From the NCBI GenBank assembly GCA_946480125.1, contig CAMLIY010000165.1, positions 1 to 7,054 on the forward strand: a DNA stretch of 7,054 bases, written 5' to 3'. Position numbers and translations under genes: made by a program. Source of the stretch: an uncultured Asticcacaulis sp. (GTDB lineage: Bacteria; Pseudomonadota; Alphaproteobacteria; Caulobacterales; Caulobacteraceae). The notes under the pieces were generated by a model. It had not been told where the DNA came from. It searched no databases and saw only the letters and a list, made by a program, of their open reading frames with translations. Below are positions 6,205-7,054 of this stretch, piece after piece (the stretch's first letter is position 1; the number at the start of each line of letters is the position of its first letter).

Positions 6205-6642
6205 ATGATGCATGTAAAACCACCCCTGACCGCTGACGCCCTGGTGGGCGATCCAGGCAAACCCTCCCTGCGCGTTCTGGTTGTTGACGATAATCAGGCG
6301 TCTGCTGATACCCTGCACTGGACGGTCGAACTCTTCGGTGATGACGTTAAAAGCTGCCATGACGGCAAAACCGCCCTGAAACTGGCGGCAGACTTCAAAC
6401 CCGACGTTGTCCTGCTCGATATCGGCATGCCCGGCATGGACGGCCTTCAGGTTTGCCAGGCCTTGCGCGCCATGTCGGAACTCTCGCACGTCAAGATCAT
6501 CGCCCAGACCGGTTGGGGTGACGAACAGATGCGCCTGAAAACCGCCTCCGCCGGTTTCGACCTGCATCTGGTCAAGCCGGTCGATCCGCATGTGCTCGAA
6601 GATATGTTGTGGCTGCTGCGCTCAGGCCGCAAAGCCGCTTAA
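6205..6642 (+). CDS. Single-domain response regulator (CheY-like receiver protein)
   Basis: 145 residues: a leader of about 20 and one receiver domain. The acidic pair is Asp28-Asp29 (VLVVDDN), the phosphorylated residue Asp72 (VVLLDIGMPGMDG), the switch threonine Thr102 (AQTGWG) and the conserved lysine Lys124 (LVKPVDP). All phosphotransfer residues are present, so it should be active. There is no output domain, so it probably acts by protein contact or as a phosphate relay. The TGWG...AGFDLHLVKPV ending resembles receivers attached to hybrid kinases. No partner kinase is in the window. I chose ATG 6205; a second ATG follows at 6208. Neither has a good ribosome site. The frame is open upstream but only through the terminator. 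Its TAA overlaps the dnaQ stop. Confidence 0.9.
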   Translation: MMHVKPPLTADALVGDPGKPSLRVLVVDDNQASADTLHWTVELFGDDVKSCHDGKTALKLAADFKPDVVLLDIGMPGMDGLQVCQALRAMSELSHVKIIAQTGWGDEQMRLKTASAGFDLHLVKPVDPHVLEDMLWLLRSGRKAA

Positions 6643-7054
6643 ACGCCGGCGGGCCATAGAGCCTTGTCTTTGAGGTATTTTTTCACAAACGCCTCATGCG
6701 CCTCGGCTTCAGCAGACGTAATCCGTGACACCAGCGGACTCGGGCGGGCCCCATAGCTGACGTGATTGGCGGTCGCCTCAGCACTCGCCCGTGCACCGAC
6801 CATTTCCAGATCAAGCCCGCGTTCCTTGCCGCCCAAAAGTTCCAGATACACACTGGCCAGCAAGCGGGCGTCGATCAGGGCGCCGTGCAGGTCACGCTCG
6901 GCCAGGGAAATATTGAAGCGCCGGCACAGGGCATCGAGAGAGTTAGACGCGCCGGGAAATTTCAGCCGCGCCATTTCCAGGGTATCGATCCACTGGTGAT
7001 CGGGCGGCGCGATATGGTTATGGCGTTCCAGCTCCATATTGATGAAGCCGCGGT
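6639..7054 (-). CDS. dnaQ: DNA polymerase III epsilon subunit (3'-5' proofreading exonuclease), C-terminal part; runs off the right edge
   Basis: Proofreading subunit of the replicative polymerase, a DEDDh exonuclease. 137 residues are visible, the N-terminal Exo I and Exo II motifs being outside the window. At the edge RGFINMELERH matches the segment after Exo II. LDALCRRFNISLAERDLHGALIDARLLASVYLELLGG is represented by LDALCRRF, then the Exo III motif HGALID (His at about 6887, Asp at about 6872), then LLASVYLELLGG. The remaining 60 residues are the flexible tail that in the family binds the alpha subunit. The ATG at 7037 is internal, not the start. It converges with the response-regulator gene, with stop codons overlapping in TTAA (6639-6642). 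Confidence 0.93.
   Translation of the reverse strand, partial: RGFINMELERHNHIAPPDHQWIDTLEMARLKFPGASNSLDALCRRFNISLAERDLHGALIDARLLASVYLELLGGKERGLDLEMVGARASAEATANHVSYGARPSPLVSRITSAEAEAHEAFVKKYLKDKALWPAGV

Overview
The window looks like chromosomal DNA of an alphaproteobacterium, most plausibly a member of the Caulobacteraceae (Caulobacter/Asticcacaulis-like). Evidence for this is the large NAD-glutamate dehydrogenase, the Tim44-like protein followed by a short MltA, SecB diverging from that pair, and DnaQ close by. That assignment is an inference from gene content and protein style; no rRNA or other firm marker is present. No insertion sequence, phage gene or CRISPR array was seen.

Layout, left to right. 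(1) Positions 1-2413, minus strand: the N-terminal half (804 residues) of a giant NAD-dependent glutamate dehydrogenase, cut by the left edge. (2) Positions 2414-3024: about 610 bases without a convincing protein gene. It holds a minus-strand promoter-like pair near 2911-2939, three consecutive hairpins and a strong minus-strand intrinsic terminator at 2676-2708. Together these suggest an undescribed small RNA, or an attenuated leader of the dehydrogenase gene. (3) 3025-3435, plus: a small MAPEG-family membrane protein. (4) 3464-4612, minus: lipoprotein murein transglycosylase MltA, overlapping by four bases (GTGA) the end of (5) 4609-5280, minus: a membrane-anchored Tim44-like protein. (6) 5281-5484: divergent promoter region. 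(7) 5485-5961, plus: SecB, with its terminator hairpin starting inside the last codons. (8) 5980-6109: a compact three-way-junction RNA fold ending in a second, classic terminator, a candidate small RNA or riboswitch-like leader. (9) 6205-6642, plus: a single-domain response regulator. (10) 6639-7054, minus: the C-terminal part of DnaQ, whose stop codon overlaps the regulator's stop codon.

Functionally, 3464-5961 is an envelope block: Tim44-like protein and MltA as a translationally linked pair, with SecB, the export chaperone, divergent from them. The dehydrogenase (glutamate catabolism) and DnaQ (replication proofreading) flank it. The signals most worth following are the two RNA structures outside the protein genes. 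In each, a G-U pair that keeps its stem on only one strand supports the proposed direction of transcription.
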